Part shown: one piece after another, positions 27,995 to 36,435 of the stretch
Position numbering within the stretch: the first letter of the stretch is position 1
How the letters are laid out: each line of letters begins with the position of its first letter
IMG/VR virus record: IMGVR_UViG_3300047666_000695
Coordinates: 1-42,175 of that record
DNA: 42,175 bases
Source of the DNA: a virus
Reading direction: 5' to 3' (one strand)
Position numbers and translations under genes: made by a program
Notes under the pieces: generated by a model
Database searches by the model: none
What the model was told of the DNA's origin: nothing
The model's input: the letters and a program-made list of their open reading frames with translations, nothing else

Positions 27995-30633
27995 CCGATC
28001 AGATTGCATCATTCATCGACCACATGCGGGCGAACGATTGCGGCCCTGAGAATCCGCATGACATCATTGCAGACGATAAGCGCCGGCGGTATCGACTGGC
28101 TGGCGATAAACCAAAAACGCAGAACGCCAGTTATCAACTGACCGTTGATGGCGATGGGTTTGCGGTTGGCTGGGTCTATTCGTTCAAGCAGGCGATCACC
28201 CACGCATGGCACAGTAAATCAACCCGCAAGGCCACGGATGAAGAACGGGCGGCATGGAAAGCAAAATCAGCCGACGCGAAAAAAGCCCGCGAGGCCGAGT
28301 CGAAACGGATTGCAGAGGCAGCCGCAACCAAGGGTAAGGGGATCTGGTCACGCGCTGACAAGGCAGGCTCAACGCCATATCTTGAGGGCAAAGGCTGCGA
28401 TCTAAATGGGGCGCGGATCTGGCAAGGCATGGTAGTTGTGCCAATGTATGGCAAGGGCGGTCTGACTGGTTTGCAGTTTATTGGCAAGGATGGTGAAAAG
28501 CGGTTTTTGACCGGATCTGCTAAGGAGGGCGCATATTTTCCGATTGCCAGCCGTGTTGAACCAATGACGCGCATTTTAATCTGTGAAGGGTACGCAACGG
28601 CTTGTGCGTTGCGCCGCGCCACCGGGCTGCCTGTTGTCGCTGCGTTCGATGCTGGCAACCTCAAGCCAGTGGCCAAGGCATTGCGGGCGAAGTATCCCGA
28701 CACTGAGTTCGTAATTGCGGCGGACAATGACGCTCACACCACCAAACCAGACGGCACGCCTTGGAATCCTGGGGTTGAAAAAGCGCAACAGGCGGCGGTT
28801 GCCATCGGTGGGGCCCGAGTTATTGCGCCTGACTTTGACTGCGACCAGCCCGACACGCTAACGGATTGGGATGACTTTGCGCGGGTATATTCTGACGAAA
28901 CCGTGCGCGCGAAATTTGAGGAATTGCCGGAGCGTTATGAGGATAACCTAGAGCGCGACTATGATATGCCCGATCTGCCAGCCGACGAAGATCCGCTTGA
29001 CCGGATCAGGCCGCTTGGTCATAATCGTGGCACGTATTATTTTTTCCCAACGGCTGCAGGTCAGATCGTGGCCTTGCGTGCAACGGACTTAGGCCGGATG
29101 CAAAACCTGCATATGTTAGCAGATCGCGCGTTTTGGGAGGACGCCTATTCACCAGACGGGAAAACACCCGACAGCAATATCACAGCTTTTGCATCAAACC
29201 ATTTGCAAGCCGCGTGTCATCGCAAGGGGATTTTCCAGCCTGAGAACGTGCGCGGGATTGGCGCATGGATGGACAACGGCAAGCCTGTAATTAATTGCGG
29301 CGATGCGATTGTGACGATGGACGGCGTATCAACGCACCCGGCACGTTTTGAAGGCGAGGCGGTTTATGAAGCTGGCCCGCGTGTAGTCGATATGAAATAC
29401 GAACCGTTACGAAATGCGGAGGCGGCAAAGTTGCGCGACATTTGCCGGCGGTTTACATGGAAAAAATCCCAATACGCCGATTTGCTGGCTGGCTGGCTTG
29501 TGATTGCGCCAATCGGGGGGGCTTTAAAGTGGCGTCCTCATATCTGGATAACCGGGCGGGCGGAATCGGGAAAAACTACGGTTGTCACTGAGTTTGTCAA
29601 ACCTGTGATTGGTGACATCGGGATAAAGCGCGACGGGGGGACATCGGAGGCGGGCATTCGTAAAGCAATCGGCCCAAGCTCGCGGCCATTTATTCTTGAT
29701 GAGGCAGAGGCGGAAAGCCAGCAACAGCAAGCGGACATGGCTAAGATTTTGTTTCTTGCCCGTCGCGCCTCAAGTGGTGGCGTGGTGGAAAATGCCAACG
29801 CGACGTATCAGGTGCGATCTGCGTTCTGTTTTGCTGCGATCATTCCACGGGTTGAAGCTGTCGCGGATAAGGGCCGGATAACTCAGCTGGAATTGCAGCG
29901 CGACGAACACCCACAACGTACAGCACGATTTGCCCAGCTTGAAAGCGATATGCACGAAACATTAACGCCGGAATTTGCAAAGGGTTTGTTGGCTCGGACG
30001 ATTGCAAACCTGCCAACGCTGTTGAAAAACATTGCAGTGTTTAGCCGTGCCGCGTCTGACATTTTCGGCAATAAACGATCCGGCGATCAGATTGGCCCAA
30101 TGTTAGCGGGTGCGTATATGCTGACGACAACGAACGAGGTCACGCTTGCAACCGCGACGGCATGGATCGGTAAGCAAGATTGGGACTGGCACACAGCATC
30201 TTACGACGACAGCGACGCGGCGAAACTGGTCACGCACATAATGACGGCCCGCGTCCGTTATGATCATGTAGGAATGACGCGAGAAGCAACGGTTGGGGAT
30301 TTGGTCGGGGTTGCAAATAGTCCGCACGACGAACACAGGCAATCCGCAGACAAAGCGCTGCGCCAATACGGGATTAGGGTCAAGGATGGAATGTTGTGCA
30401 TTGCGAACCAGGCACCGCAATTAAAACGCCTGCTGTCAGACACGCCTTACAATCCATGGGCTCGAACGCTTGGGGATTATCCGAACGCTGACAACCTCGG
30501 AAACAAAGCAATGTATTTTATGGCAGGATTAACAAGCAAAGCAATTGCAATTCCTGTCGATGATGTTTTGGGACGCGACGTTGCGGATCAGAACGAAGAA
30601 GAATTGCCGTTTAATTTGGAAGGGTTTTCGTGA
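27991..30633 (+). CDS. TOPRIM primase-helicase (880 aa)
   Basis: One protein carrying priming and unwinding modules. The N-terminus (1 to about 130) is helical and basic. A TOPRIM domain lies at about residues 190 to 250 with RILICEGYATA (Glu199), VVAAFDAGN (Asp220) and FVIAADNDAH (Asp245/247). After a linker, an AAA/DUF927-like helicase has Walker A WITGRAESGKTTVV (about 520) and Walker B RPFILDEAEAES (about 567). No N-terminal zinc finger is evident, so primer synthesis is not assured. Likely the main replication enzyme. Confidence 0.88.
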   Translation: MTDQIASFIDHMRANDCGPENPHDIIADDKRRRYRLAGDKPKTQNASYQLTVDGDGFAVGWVYSFKQAITHAWHSKSTRKATDEERAAWKAKSADAKKAREAESKRIAEAAATKGKGIWSRADKAGSTPYLEGKGCDLNGARIWQGMVVVPMYGKGGLTGLQFIGKDGEKRFLTGSAKEGAYFPIASRVEPMTRILICEGYATACALRRATGLPVVAAFDAGNLKPVAKALRAKYPDTEFVIAADNDAHTTKPDGTPWNPGVEKAQQAAVAIGGARVIAPDFDCDQPDTLTDWDDFARVYSDETVRAKFEELPERYEDNLERDYDMPDLPADEDPLDRIRPLGHNRGTYYFFPTAAGQIVALRATDLGRMQNLHMLADRAFWEDAYSPDGKTPDSNITAFASNHLQAACHRKGIFQPENVRGIGAWMDNGKPVINCGDAIVTMDGVSTHPARFEGEAVYEAGPRVVDMKYEPLRNAEAAKLRDICRRFTWKKSQYADLLAGWLVIAPIGGALKWRPHIWITGRAESGKTTVVTEFVKPVIGDIGIKRDGGTSEAGIRKAIGPSSRPFILDEAEAESQQQQADMAKILFLARRASSGGVVENANATYQVRSAFCFAAIIPRVEAVADKGRITQLELQRDEHPQRTARFAQLESDMHETLTPEFAKGLLARTIANLPTLLKNIAVFSRAASDIFGNKRSGDQIGPMLAGAYMLTTTNEVTLATATAWIGKQDWDWHTASYDDSDAAKLVTHIMTARVRYDHVGMTREATVGDLVGVANSPHDEHRQSADKALRQYGIRVKDGMLCIANQAPQLKRLLSDTPYNPWARTLGDYPNADNLGNKAMYFMAGLTSKAIAIPVDDVLGRDVADQNEEELPFNLEGFS

Positions 30634-31160
30634 TGGGAAAACGTAGCGATTTTGTAAGAGTAGAACGGGATTTTTACCCAACACCATTGGCTGCGGTTGT
30701 GCCGCTGCTTTGGCACTTGCCCTGTTTGTTCACGTATGTTGAACCCTGCGCCGGTGACGGGGCGCTATGTGAGGCTTTAGGACGTAAACCTTTGTTTGCT
30801 TGCGACATTGACCCGCAATGGCAAGGGGCAATAAAAGCTGACGCCATGGGCATTACAAAACCTTTTTTGTGGGCAGACTACATCATTACAAACCCGCCTT
30901 GGGACCGTAAAGTCCTGCACCCGATGATTGAACACTTTTCAGCAATGCGCCCTACTTGGCTGTTATTTGATGCGGATTGGGTTCACACAAAGCAATCTGC
31001 CCGCTTTATGCCTTACCTGCGCAAAATTGTTTCGGTTGGTCGCGTCAAGTGGATTCCCGACAGCAAAATGACAGGGAAAGACAATTGCGCTTGGCATTTA
31101 TTTGACCAGACTGGGGTTTTTAATGGGCCAGCAATATTTCACGGGCAAGCGGAAAAATGA
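30633..31160 (+). CDS. N6-adenine methyltransferase-like protein (175 aa)
   Basis: Has FYPTPLAAVVPLL near the start, SAM motif YVEPCAGDGALCEAL (motif I), CDIDPQWQ (motif II) and the catalytic IITNPPWDRKVL (NPPW, motif IV). This order and size fit small phage adenine methyltransferases. The ATG at 30633 overlaps the previous stop (TGATG); an in-frame GTG at 30630 is also possible. It is expressed early, unlike the beta-class methyltransferase in the late operon, so the phage has two different enzymes. Confidence 0.8.
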   Translation: MGKRSDFVRVERDFYPTPLAAVVPLLWHLPCLFTYVEPCAGDGALCEALGRKPLFACDIDPQWQGAIKADAMGITKPFLWADYIITNPPWDRKVLHPMIEHFSAMRPTWLLFDADWVHTKQSARFMPYLRKIVSVGRVKWIPDSKMTGKDNCAWHLFDQTGVFNGPAIFHGQAEK

Positions 31161-32587
31161 CCCTAGTAACCCTCTACCCCGATCAGCAAGCGCTAGTTGA
31201 CGAAACCCGCGACGCAATGAGGCGCAACAAATCCGTTTTAGTCCAAGCGGCAACAGGATTTGGCAAAACACGGATCGCGCTGCACATGATCCAGGCGGCG
31301 ATTGCGAAGGGAAATTCAGTGGGGTTTATGGTGCCCCGCAAAAAACTCCTTGACCAAACGTCTAAAACCCTGACCGGTTTTGACATCGATCACGGGTTTG
31401 TCGCATCAGGCAGGCAGGCGAACCCTTTTGCAAAAACTCATATGATTATGTCAGACACGTTGGCCAAGCGTTTAGATACCGCGCCAAAATTGAAAATCCT
31501 GTTTGATGATGAGGCGCATTACGGAGGGGCTGAAAAACTCCGCGTGATCCGGCATTATCAGGCGCAAGGGACGTGGGTTGTGGGTTTGACAGCCACACCG
31601 CAGCGACCAAACGGTGACGGCATGGGTGACGTGTATGACGTGATGGTAGAGGGCCCGCAGGTGGACTGGCTGATTGATAACGGGCGGCTGTCTAAATATC
31701 GCCTGTTTGCGCCGGACACGCCGGATTTGAGCGGGTTGAAGTCACGCAATGGGGAGTATGTCCAGAAAGAGGTTGACGGCTTTATGATGGCCGACGACCA
31801 CGGCAAGGTTCTTGTCGGCAATGCTGCGGAGCATTACAAAAAGATTGCATATGGCAAGCTCAATTTGTCGTTTTGCACGTCAATCAAGGCGGCTGAAATG
31901 TCGTCGCAAATGTTTAATGATCGGGGGATTCCGTCTGCGGTCCTGCATGGCAAGATGGACGATGCAGACATCCAGAAGATTATCATGGCCTTTGCACGCC
32001 GCGAGCTTTTAAACATATCGAGTTGCGCGCTGTTGACATTTGGTTTTGACCTATCGCAAGCAAGCGGAATGGACGTGACGGTGGAAAGCATGTCGGATCT
32101 TGCGCCGTCCAAGTCGCTACCGTGGCAGCTTCAGAAATGGGGGCGCGTGTTGCGCATGAAGGAACAGCCTGCGTTTTTGTTTGATCACGTTGGCAACTAC
32201 ATACAGCACGGCAGCCCTGACGATGAACGCGAATGGACGCTGGAAGCCAAGCCCAAACGCGGAGGGAATGACGAACCAACGCAACCGGTCAGACAATGCC
32301 CAGAATGTTATTACGTCCATAGGCCGTCGCCTGTATGCGAAACGATCAAAAAAGGGAAAAGAGTAGCTGGCTGCGGTTACGTGTACCCCATCCAGAGCCG
32401 CATGGTTGACGAAATTGAGGGGGAATTATCCGAGGTTATTGCAGGTCCAAAGCCAATCAAGAAATCGCAGGTCATAGGCCAGATCGCGCGGACAAACGGG
32501 CGGGCAGGTTTGGAAGCATACGCCAAAGAAAACGGCTATAAATCGGGATGGGTATCGCATCAAATGCGGGTTAGGAGGTTAGCGTGA
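31157..32587 (+). CDS. SF2 helicase with zinc ribbon (476 aa)
   Basis: DEAD/DEAH-type superfamily 2: Q-like YPDQQALVDET, Walker A ATGFGKT (32 to 38), motif II DDEAH (117 to 121), motif III GLTATPQR (144 to 151) and motif VI QKWGRVLR (about 326 to 333). Residues about 380 to 415 form a putative zinc ribbon (QCPECYYVHRPSPVCE, then GCGYVYP). The C-terminus is basic with repeated helices. Likely unwinds DNA during replication or recombination. Coupled by ATGA to the methyltransferase. Confidence 0.88.
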   Translation: MTLVTLYPDQQALVDETRDAMRRNKSVLVQAATGFGKTRIALHMIQAAIAKGNSVGFMVPRKKLLDQTSKTLTGFDIDHGFVASGRQANPFAKTHMIMSDTLAKRLDTAPKLKILFDDEAHYGGAEKLRVIRHYQAQGTWVVGLTATPQRPNGDGMGDVYDVMVEGPQVDWLIDNGRLSKYRLFAPDTPDLSGLKSRNGEYVQKEVDGFMMADDHGKVLVGNAAEHYKKIAYGKLNLSFCTSIKAAEMSSQMFNDRGIPSAVLHGKMDDADIQKIIMAFARRELLNISSCALLTFGFDLSQASGMDVTVESMSDLAPSKSLPWQLQKWGRVLRMKEQPAFLFDHVGNYIQHGSPDDEREWTLEAKPKRGGNDEPTQPVRQCPECYYVHRPSPVCETIKKGKRVAGCGYVYPIQSRMVDEIEGELSEVIAGPKPIKKSQVIGQIARTNGRAGLEAYAKENGYKSGWVSHQMRVRRLA

Positions 32588-32763
32588 ACCCCGGCTTTGT
32601 CCCGTTCTTTACAGACGATGGCCCTGATGCACCAGCCCAAGCGCGTGACTTTTGCAAAACGCGCGGACTGACATCGGATCAAGTAAAAATTGTGCGGCGT
32701 AATGGTCGCGTTGAAATAGAGGTAAAAATACAATGTCAAATCGAACTGAAGCCAATGTCTTGA
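32584..32763 (+). CDS. Small hypothetical protein, GTG start (59 aa)
   Basis: Found by direct reading. The GTG at 32584 overlaps the helicase stop (GTGA), with AGGAGG just upstream. The protein has a short helical part (APAQARDFCKTRGLTSDQV) and a basic strand-rich end (VKIVRRNGRVEIEVKIQCQI). It overlaps the VRR-NUC gene by 31 bases. Function unknown. Confidence 0.65.
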   Translation: MNPGFVPFFTDDGPDAPAQARDFCKTRGLTSDQVKIVRRNGRVEIEVKIQCQIELKPMS

Positions 32764-33068
32764 ACGACTGCTTGGTTGCCCTGTCTGGTGCTGGTTGCAC
32801 TGCATGGCGGAACAACACAGGCCAGCTACCCGACAAGAACGGCAGGCCCATCAAATTCGGCCTGTGCGTTGGATCGAGCGACATTATCGGCATTGCGCCG
32901 GATGGAATATTTATAGCCATTGAATGCAAAACGGCAATTGGCCAACCGACAGACGCGCAAGTCAGGTTCATCAATGCGGTGATTGCAAAGGGCGGTCGTG
33001 CTGGCATTGCGAGGAATAGTGCCGACGCTGTGCAGATTGCGCTTGCTAAGGTTAGCGGCACGGGGTAA
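32733..33068 (+). CDS. VRR-NUC nuclease (111 aa)
   Basis: Stand-alone VRR-NUC domain of the PD-(D/E)XK superfamily: GSSDIIGIAPDG carries the active Asp and FIAIECKTAIGQPTDAQ the Glu-x-Lys, followed by QVRFINAVIAKGGRAGIA. Such single-domain phage nucleases cut branched DNA such as Holliday junctions. It follows the helicase and precedes the recombination genes. Confidence 0.88.
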   Translation: MSNRTEANVLNDCLVALSGAGCTAWRNNTGQLPDKNGRPIKFGLCVGSSDIIGIAPDGIFIAIECKTAIGQPTDAQVRFINAVIAKGGRAGIARNSADAVQIALAKVSGTG

Positions 33069-33071
33069 GGT
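33043..33071 (+). promoter_or_regulatory. Early internal promoter 1 (TAnGGT family)
   Basis: TTGCTA (33043..33048), 17 bp, TAAGGT (33066..33071); the ATG follows 27 bases later at 33099. An additional GCTAAGGTTAGC inverted repeat (33045..33056) overlaps the -35 box. Confidence 0.5.
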
Positions 33072-33098
33072 TATTGTAGAAACCAAGGGGAACACACC

Positions 33099-33317
33099 AT
33101 GACAACAAGCAAGTTATCGCCGGAACAGCTTATGGACGCGCTGGAAGAAATGGCGACCGAGAGCGGATTTGGCATAAAGTCAATCACTTTTGCGCCAAGG
33201 GTGCAGCCAGCCAATTCAGAAGCTTATCATTCGTTTACTGCTAACCATTTAATGATGGCAGACTTTGCTACCGGAGTGCAGCGTATGATGAGCAGCGGAA
33301 AATTTACTATCGCCTAA
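33099..33317 (+). CDS. Hypothetical early protein (72 aa)
   Basis: Starts MTTSKLSPEQLMDALEEMAT; helical with some Met-rich segments (HLMMADFATGVQRMMSSGKF). It lies behind its own promoter and an AAGGGGAACACACC ribosome-binding site. No family recognised. First gene of the recombination unit. Confidence 0.65.
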   Translation: MTTSKLSPEQLMDALEEMATESGFGIKSITFAPRVQPANSEAYHSFTANHLMMADFATGVQRMMSSGKFTIA

Positions 33318-33340
33318 TAGCCCAACCCAAGGAGAACACC

Positions 33341-34399
33341 ATGACAACCACAGCAATCATTCCACGCGAACCGGCAGCAATTGCCATGTTATTTCAAAAC
33401 GGAGGCGCGGCGATTGATCCGCTGCTTGTCCGCATCGAAACAGAAGTGCGCTCACACGTTGCGGACCTGACCAGCAAAAAGGGCCGCGATGCAATCGCAT
33501 CACTTGCGTTCAAAGTCTCAAAATCCAAGACGGCACTTGACACGGCTGGCAAGGCTTTGACCGAAACCCAAAAGCGTGAAATCAAAACCGTTGACGACGC
33601 ACGCAAGAAAATCCGCGACCGTTTGGACGTGTTGCGGGACGAAGCACGCAAGCCCCTGACTGACTGGGAAAACGCAGAGGCGGAAAAGGTAGCTCGCCAA
33701 GCCCATGCAATGTCAGAACTGCGAAACCACGGCGCGGAAGGATGGCAGGAACCCGCAGAAATTAAAGCGATTGCTGACTTCATCAAAGCCATCAGCCTTG
33801 ACGGCATTGAAGGCGCTGCGCTTGAAATGGCGGAGGAATCCCGCGAGCATACTTTGAAGGAATTGCGCACCATGTACGCGGCTGCCGTTCAACGCGAAGC
33901 TGACGCGGCGGAGTTGGCTGCACTACGTGAGGCACAGCAAGCGCAGATCGAGCGAGAACAAGCGGCGGCAATTGAGGCAGCCCGCATTGAAGCCGAGCGT
34001 GAGGCAAGGGCCGAACAGGACCGCGAGGCCGAGCGCGCGGAGTTTGCCCGTGTCGCCAAGATTGAGGCTGACAAGTTGGCAGCGGCACAAGCGGAGATTG
34101 ACGCCATCAAGGCCGAAGCCGAGCGCGTGCGTATTGCCGAGGCGGACAAGCTGGCAGCAGTAAAGACGGCTAAGGCTGAGGCGCAAGAGGCGCACGACAG
34201 ACAACGCAAGGCGGACGCGGATCGCTTGCAAGTCGAAGTGGACGCGCAAGCTACACGCGACGCCGATGTTGCCCACCGCGTTAAGGTGCATCGCAGCATA
34301 TCCGAAGCCATGTCTGCAATGACCGGAAACGCAACGCCTGACAACATCGCGACCGCACTAATGGAGGGCAAAATTCCTCATACGAAAGTCACGCTATAA
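33341..34399 (+). CDS. Coiled-coil protein of recombination module (352 aa)
   Basis: N-terminal domain (1 to about 160) with DARKKIRDRLDVLRDEARKP, then a long charged coiled coil (about residues 180 to 320: AAIEAARIEAEREARAEQDR and similar) and a small C-terminal domain ending GKIPHTKVTL. Proteins of this layout usually sit next to phage YqaJ exonucleases and may bridge DNA or hold the exonuclease. SD AAGGAGAACACC. It is not an SbcC ATPase: no Walker motifs. Confidence 0.75.
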   Translation: MTTTAIIPREPAAIAMLFQNGGAAIDPLLVRIETEVRSHVADLTSKKGRDAIASLAFKVSKSKTALDTAGKALTETQKREIKTVDDARKKIRDRLDVLRDEARKPLTDWENAEAEKVARQAHAMSELRNHGAEGWQEPAEIKAIADFIKAISLDGIEGAALEMAEESREHTLKELRTMYAAAVQREADAAELAALREAQQAQIEREQAAAIEAARIEAEREARAEQDREAERAEFARVAKIEADKLAAAQAEIDAIKAEAERVRIAEADKLAAVKTAKAEAQEAHDRQRKADADRLQVEVDAQATRDADVAHRVKVHRSISEAMSAMTGNATPDNIATALMEGKIPHTKVTL

Positions 34400-34403
34400 C
34401 CAC

Positions 34404-34432
34404 TTGAACTTCCGCCCGCTTTCCGCTAAGGT
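34404..34432 (+). promoter_or_regulatory. Early internal promoter 2 (TAnGGT family)
   Basis: TTGAAC (34404..34409), 17 bp, TAAGGT (34427..34432); the ATG follows 28 bases later at 34461. The palindrome CCGCTAAGGTTAGCGG (34423..34438) spans the -10 box and could be an operator; GCCCGCT/AGCGGGC offers an alternative hairpin. Confidence 0.6.
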
Positions 34433-34460
34433 TAGCGGGCAACCCAACGGAGAAAACACC

Positions 34461-35156
34461 ATGCACCCCAACGCAATAATTCACGAAGACCTTGAACAGG
34501 GCAGCCCCGAATGGCTGGCAGCACGTCGCGGGCTTATGACGGCAAGCGAAATGAACCTTGTATTGACGCCAACGCTCAAGCCGAGCAACAACGACAAAAC
34601 CCGCGCGCATATTTACGAAATTGCGGCCCAACGGATCACGGAATGGACCGAGCCAACTTATATCGGCGACGCAATGTTACGTGGCCATGCTGACGAAATC
34701 ACGGCACGCGATCTATACAGTGACCGGATCGAGCCAGTTGAGGAAAAGGGCTTTATCACGCGCGACTTTGGCGGATTTATGCTTGGGTATAGCCCGGACG
34801 GCTGCGGGATTATGGGCAATTTTGGGATCGAGTGTAAAAGCCGCGTCCAGAAACATCACATTAAAACAGTGATCACAAACGAAGTCCCAACGGAATACAT
34901 GTTGCAGGTCCAAACAGGTCTTCTTGTGACCGGCTGGGATTACATGGACTACATCAGTTTTTCCGCAGGTTTGCCAATGTGGATTATTCGTGTCGAGCCA
35001 ATTGCCGAGTATCAAGACGCGATTATAAATGCTGCGGAATCGTTTGAAGAGTCCGTGCGTGATTGCGTTAAATCGTATTCAGGCCAGATCAAGGGATGCA
35101 AAACGCTAATTGAAACCGAACGTGAACCCGACGAAGATTATGGAGAGGTACTATGA
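34461..35156 (+). CDS. YqaJ-type recombination exonuclease (231 aa)
   Basis: Lambda exonuclease fold: SPEWLAARRGLMTASEM near the start, AMLRGHADEITARDLY, the catalytic GYSPDGCG (Asp) and GIECKSRVQKHH (Glu-x-Lys), then VPTEYMLQVQTGLLVTG with the conserved Gln. It resects double-stranded ends to give 3' single strands. The ATG at 34461 follows AACGGAGAAAACACC; an upstream in-frame ATG at 34404 coincides with the promoter. Overlaps the next gene by ATGA. Confidence 0.9.
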   Translation: MHPNAIIHEDLEQGSPEWLAARRGLMTASEMNLVLTPTLKPSNNDKTRAHIYEIAAQRITEWTEPTYIGDAMLRGHADEITARDLYSDRIEPVEEKGFITRDFGGFMLGYSPDGCGIMGNFGIECKSRVQKHHIKTVITNEVPTEYMLQVQTGLLVTGWDYMDYISFSAGLPMWIIRVEPIAEYQDAIINAAESFEESVRDCVKSYSGQIKGCKTLIETEREPDEDYGEVL

Positions 35157-35770
35157 ACGACAATTCAGACGTAACAGAGGCCTGCAAGCCCAAAAGTGAT
35201 CAGCTAAACGCAGAGGTTTTGATCGGTGAATCAATTACAGTCAGGATTAGGGACCAGAATGTTGACGTGACCCGCGACCAGCAGAAAGTTTGGATTTATT
35301 ACGAGGGAGATGACGGCAAGCCCTGGAAGCCCTGCAAGACCATGCTGGCATGTTTAAAGGCTGGTTGGGGCAAGTATGCCAGCGCGTGGGTTGGGAAAGA
35401 AGTCACGCTCTACAACAAGCCAGAGGTCGAATATGGCGGAAAGCAAGTTGGTGGTGTTCGCATTAGCCACATGTCGCACCTTGATAAAAAGCTGGTTTTG
35501 TCGCTGAACGAAAAAAGAGGCGGCAAAAAGCAAACGATCACAATTCAACCCCTGATCACCCAAGACGCGCCAAAGATCGACGTTGACGCAGCTAACGAGT
35601 CAGTGCGAGCCGCCGCATTAAATGGCAAGGCGGCATTCGTTATCTGGTGGAAATCAAACGTGGGGTTACGTGATGCGGTTGCGCCAATCATGGACGAAAT
35701 CAAAGCAACGGTTGCCGAAGCCGATGCAGCAAAAAATCAAGGGGACGACGATGACCTTCCACCTATCTAA
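35153..35770 (+). CDS. OB-like ssDNA-binding protein with SSB tail (205 aa)
   Basis: Residues about 20 to 135 show OB-fold-like strands (ITVRIRDQNVDVTRDQQKVW, WVGKEVTLYNKPEVEYGG, RISHMSHLDKKLVLSL). The end is DDDDLPPI, an acidic tip very like the protein-interaction tail of bacterial SSB. Directly after the exonuclease and coupled to it, it either coats the single strands or acts as the annealing protein; no Bet, Erf or Rad52-type gene is seen. Found by pattern, so the assignment is moderate. Confidence 0.65.
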   Translation: MNDNSDVTEACKPKSDQLNAEVLIGESITVRIRDQNVDVTRDQQKVWIYYEGDDGKPWKPCKTMLACLKAGWGKYASAWVGKEVTLYNKPEVEYGGKQVGGVRISHMSHLDKKLVLSLNEKRGGKKQTITIQPLITQDAPKIDVDAANESVRAAALNGKAAFVIWWKSNVGLRDAVAPIMDEIKATVAEADAAKNQGDDDDLPPI

Positions 35771-35981
35771 GAACCACCGGCACATGACTGGGAAGCAACA
35801 CCCAGTCGCGCCCGCAGGAACAGCCACACGCAACCCGTGGGCCGCGCTGGAGGTCGGTGACTGGTTTCTTGCGGGTGCCAGCGCTTACGTCATCGCAAGC
35901 GTGCGTAACAGGCGGCACACAGACCGGGAGCACAAGGGCGTTTGTTCCGATGGCCAGAATTATGTGGTCCGCATAAAATAA
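35751..35981 (+). CDS. Hypothetical early protein (76 aa)
   Basis: The ATG at 35751 follows AAGGGGACGACG and overlaps the OB-like gene by 20 bases; earlier in-frame starts lie deep inside that gene. The product begins MTFHLSKNHRHMTGKQHP and has a small beta-rich body (WFLAGASAYVIASVRNRRH, then GQNYVVRIK). Function unknown. Confidence 0.65.
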   Translation: MTFHLSKNHRHMTGKQHPVAPAGTATRNPWAALEVGDWFLAGASAYVIASVRNRRHTDREHKGVCSDGQNYVVRIK

Positions 35982-35984
35982 ACA

Positions 35985-36013
35985 TTGACCTTACTGGGGT
36001 CGCTCGGTAAGGT
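35985..36013 (+). promoter_or_regulatory. Early internal promoter 3 (TAnGGT family)
   Basis: TTGACC (35985..35990), 17 bp, TAAGGT (36008..36013); ATG at 36041, 27 bases later. It has the best -35 box of the family in this window. Confidence 0.6.
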
Positions 36014-36040
36014 TAGCATATAGCAACGAAGGAAAGAACC

Positions 36041-36214
36041 ATGACCGAAAAAACTATAAGCCGCGAAACAGCAATAGACGCTTTAAGCGCGTTGGCTTCT
36101 GCTAATGCTTTGATCCGCAAAACCACGGGTTATTCAAACCAGTTTCGGACAGACACCATCGCCGAAATTGAAAATCAATTAGGCGTCAAAGTTTCAACGA
36201 AACCTGTCGGATAA
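36041..36214 (+). CDS. Small hypothetical protein (57 aa)
   Basis: Found by direct reading. Behind promoter 3 and a GAAGGAAAGAACC ribosome-binding site. The product is helical (MTEKTISRETAIDALSALAS, then TDTIAEIENQLGVKVSTKPVG). Having its own promoter suggests a significant early role, but no family is recognised. Confidence 0.7.
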   Translation: MTEKTISRETAIDALSALASANALIRKTTGYSNQFRTDTIAEIENQLGVKVSTKPVG

Positions 36215-36224
36215 GGAAAACACC

Positions 36225-36434
36225 ATGACTCTCCCAAAGTACCACGCAATGCCGCCGCTTTCCAAAAAGCACACGCCAAAGATTCCGCAAATGGAAGACA
36301 AGCACGAATTAGAAACGCTTGAATATGAAACAATGCAGGCGCTACAACGTGCGTGCTGTTACATTGTGGTGATTTTGGGCGCCTTGTTCTTCTGGTCGCT
36401 TGTCTTTAAGTTTGCATGGGATGCGTTTTCATAG
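36225..36434 (+). CDS. Single-pass membrane protein (69 aa)
   Basis: The N-terminal 40 residues are hydrophilic (MTLPKYHAMPPLSKKHTPKI) and followed by one membrane segment (YIVVILGALFFWSLVFKFAW). Cys-Cys lies just before it. SD AAGGAAAACACC. Early membrane proteins of this size may block superinfection or host functions; not assigned. Confidence 0.65.
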   Translation: MTLPKYHAMPPLSKKHTPKIPQMEDKHELETLEYETMQALQRACCYIVVILGALFFWSLVFKFAWDAFS

Positions 36435-36435
36435 C

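Noticed and set aside
33889-34371. Minus-strand frames opposite the coiled-coil gene (160 and 122 codons)
   Set aside because: Shadows of the Ala/Glu/Arg coiled coil, full of Ala, Ser and Cys, with no SD, inside a plus-strand operon.
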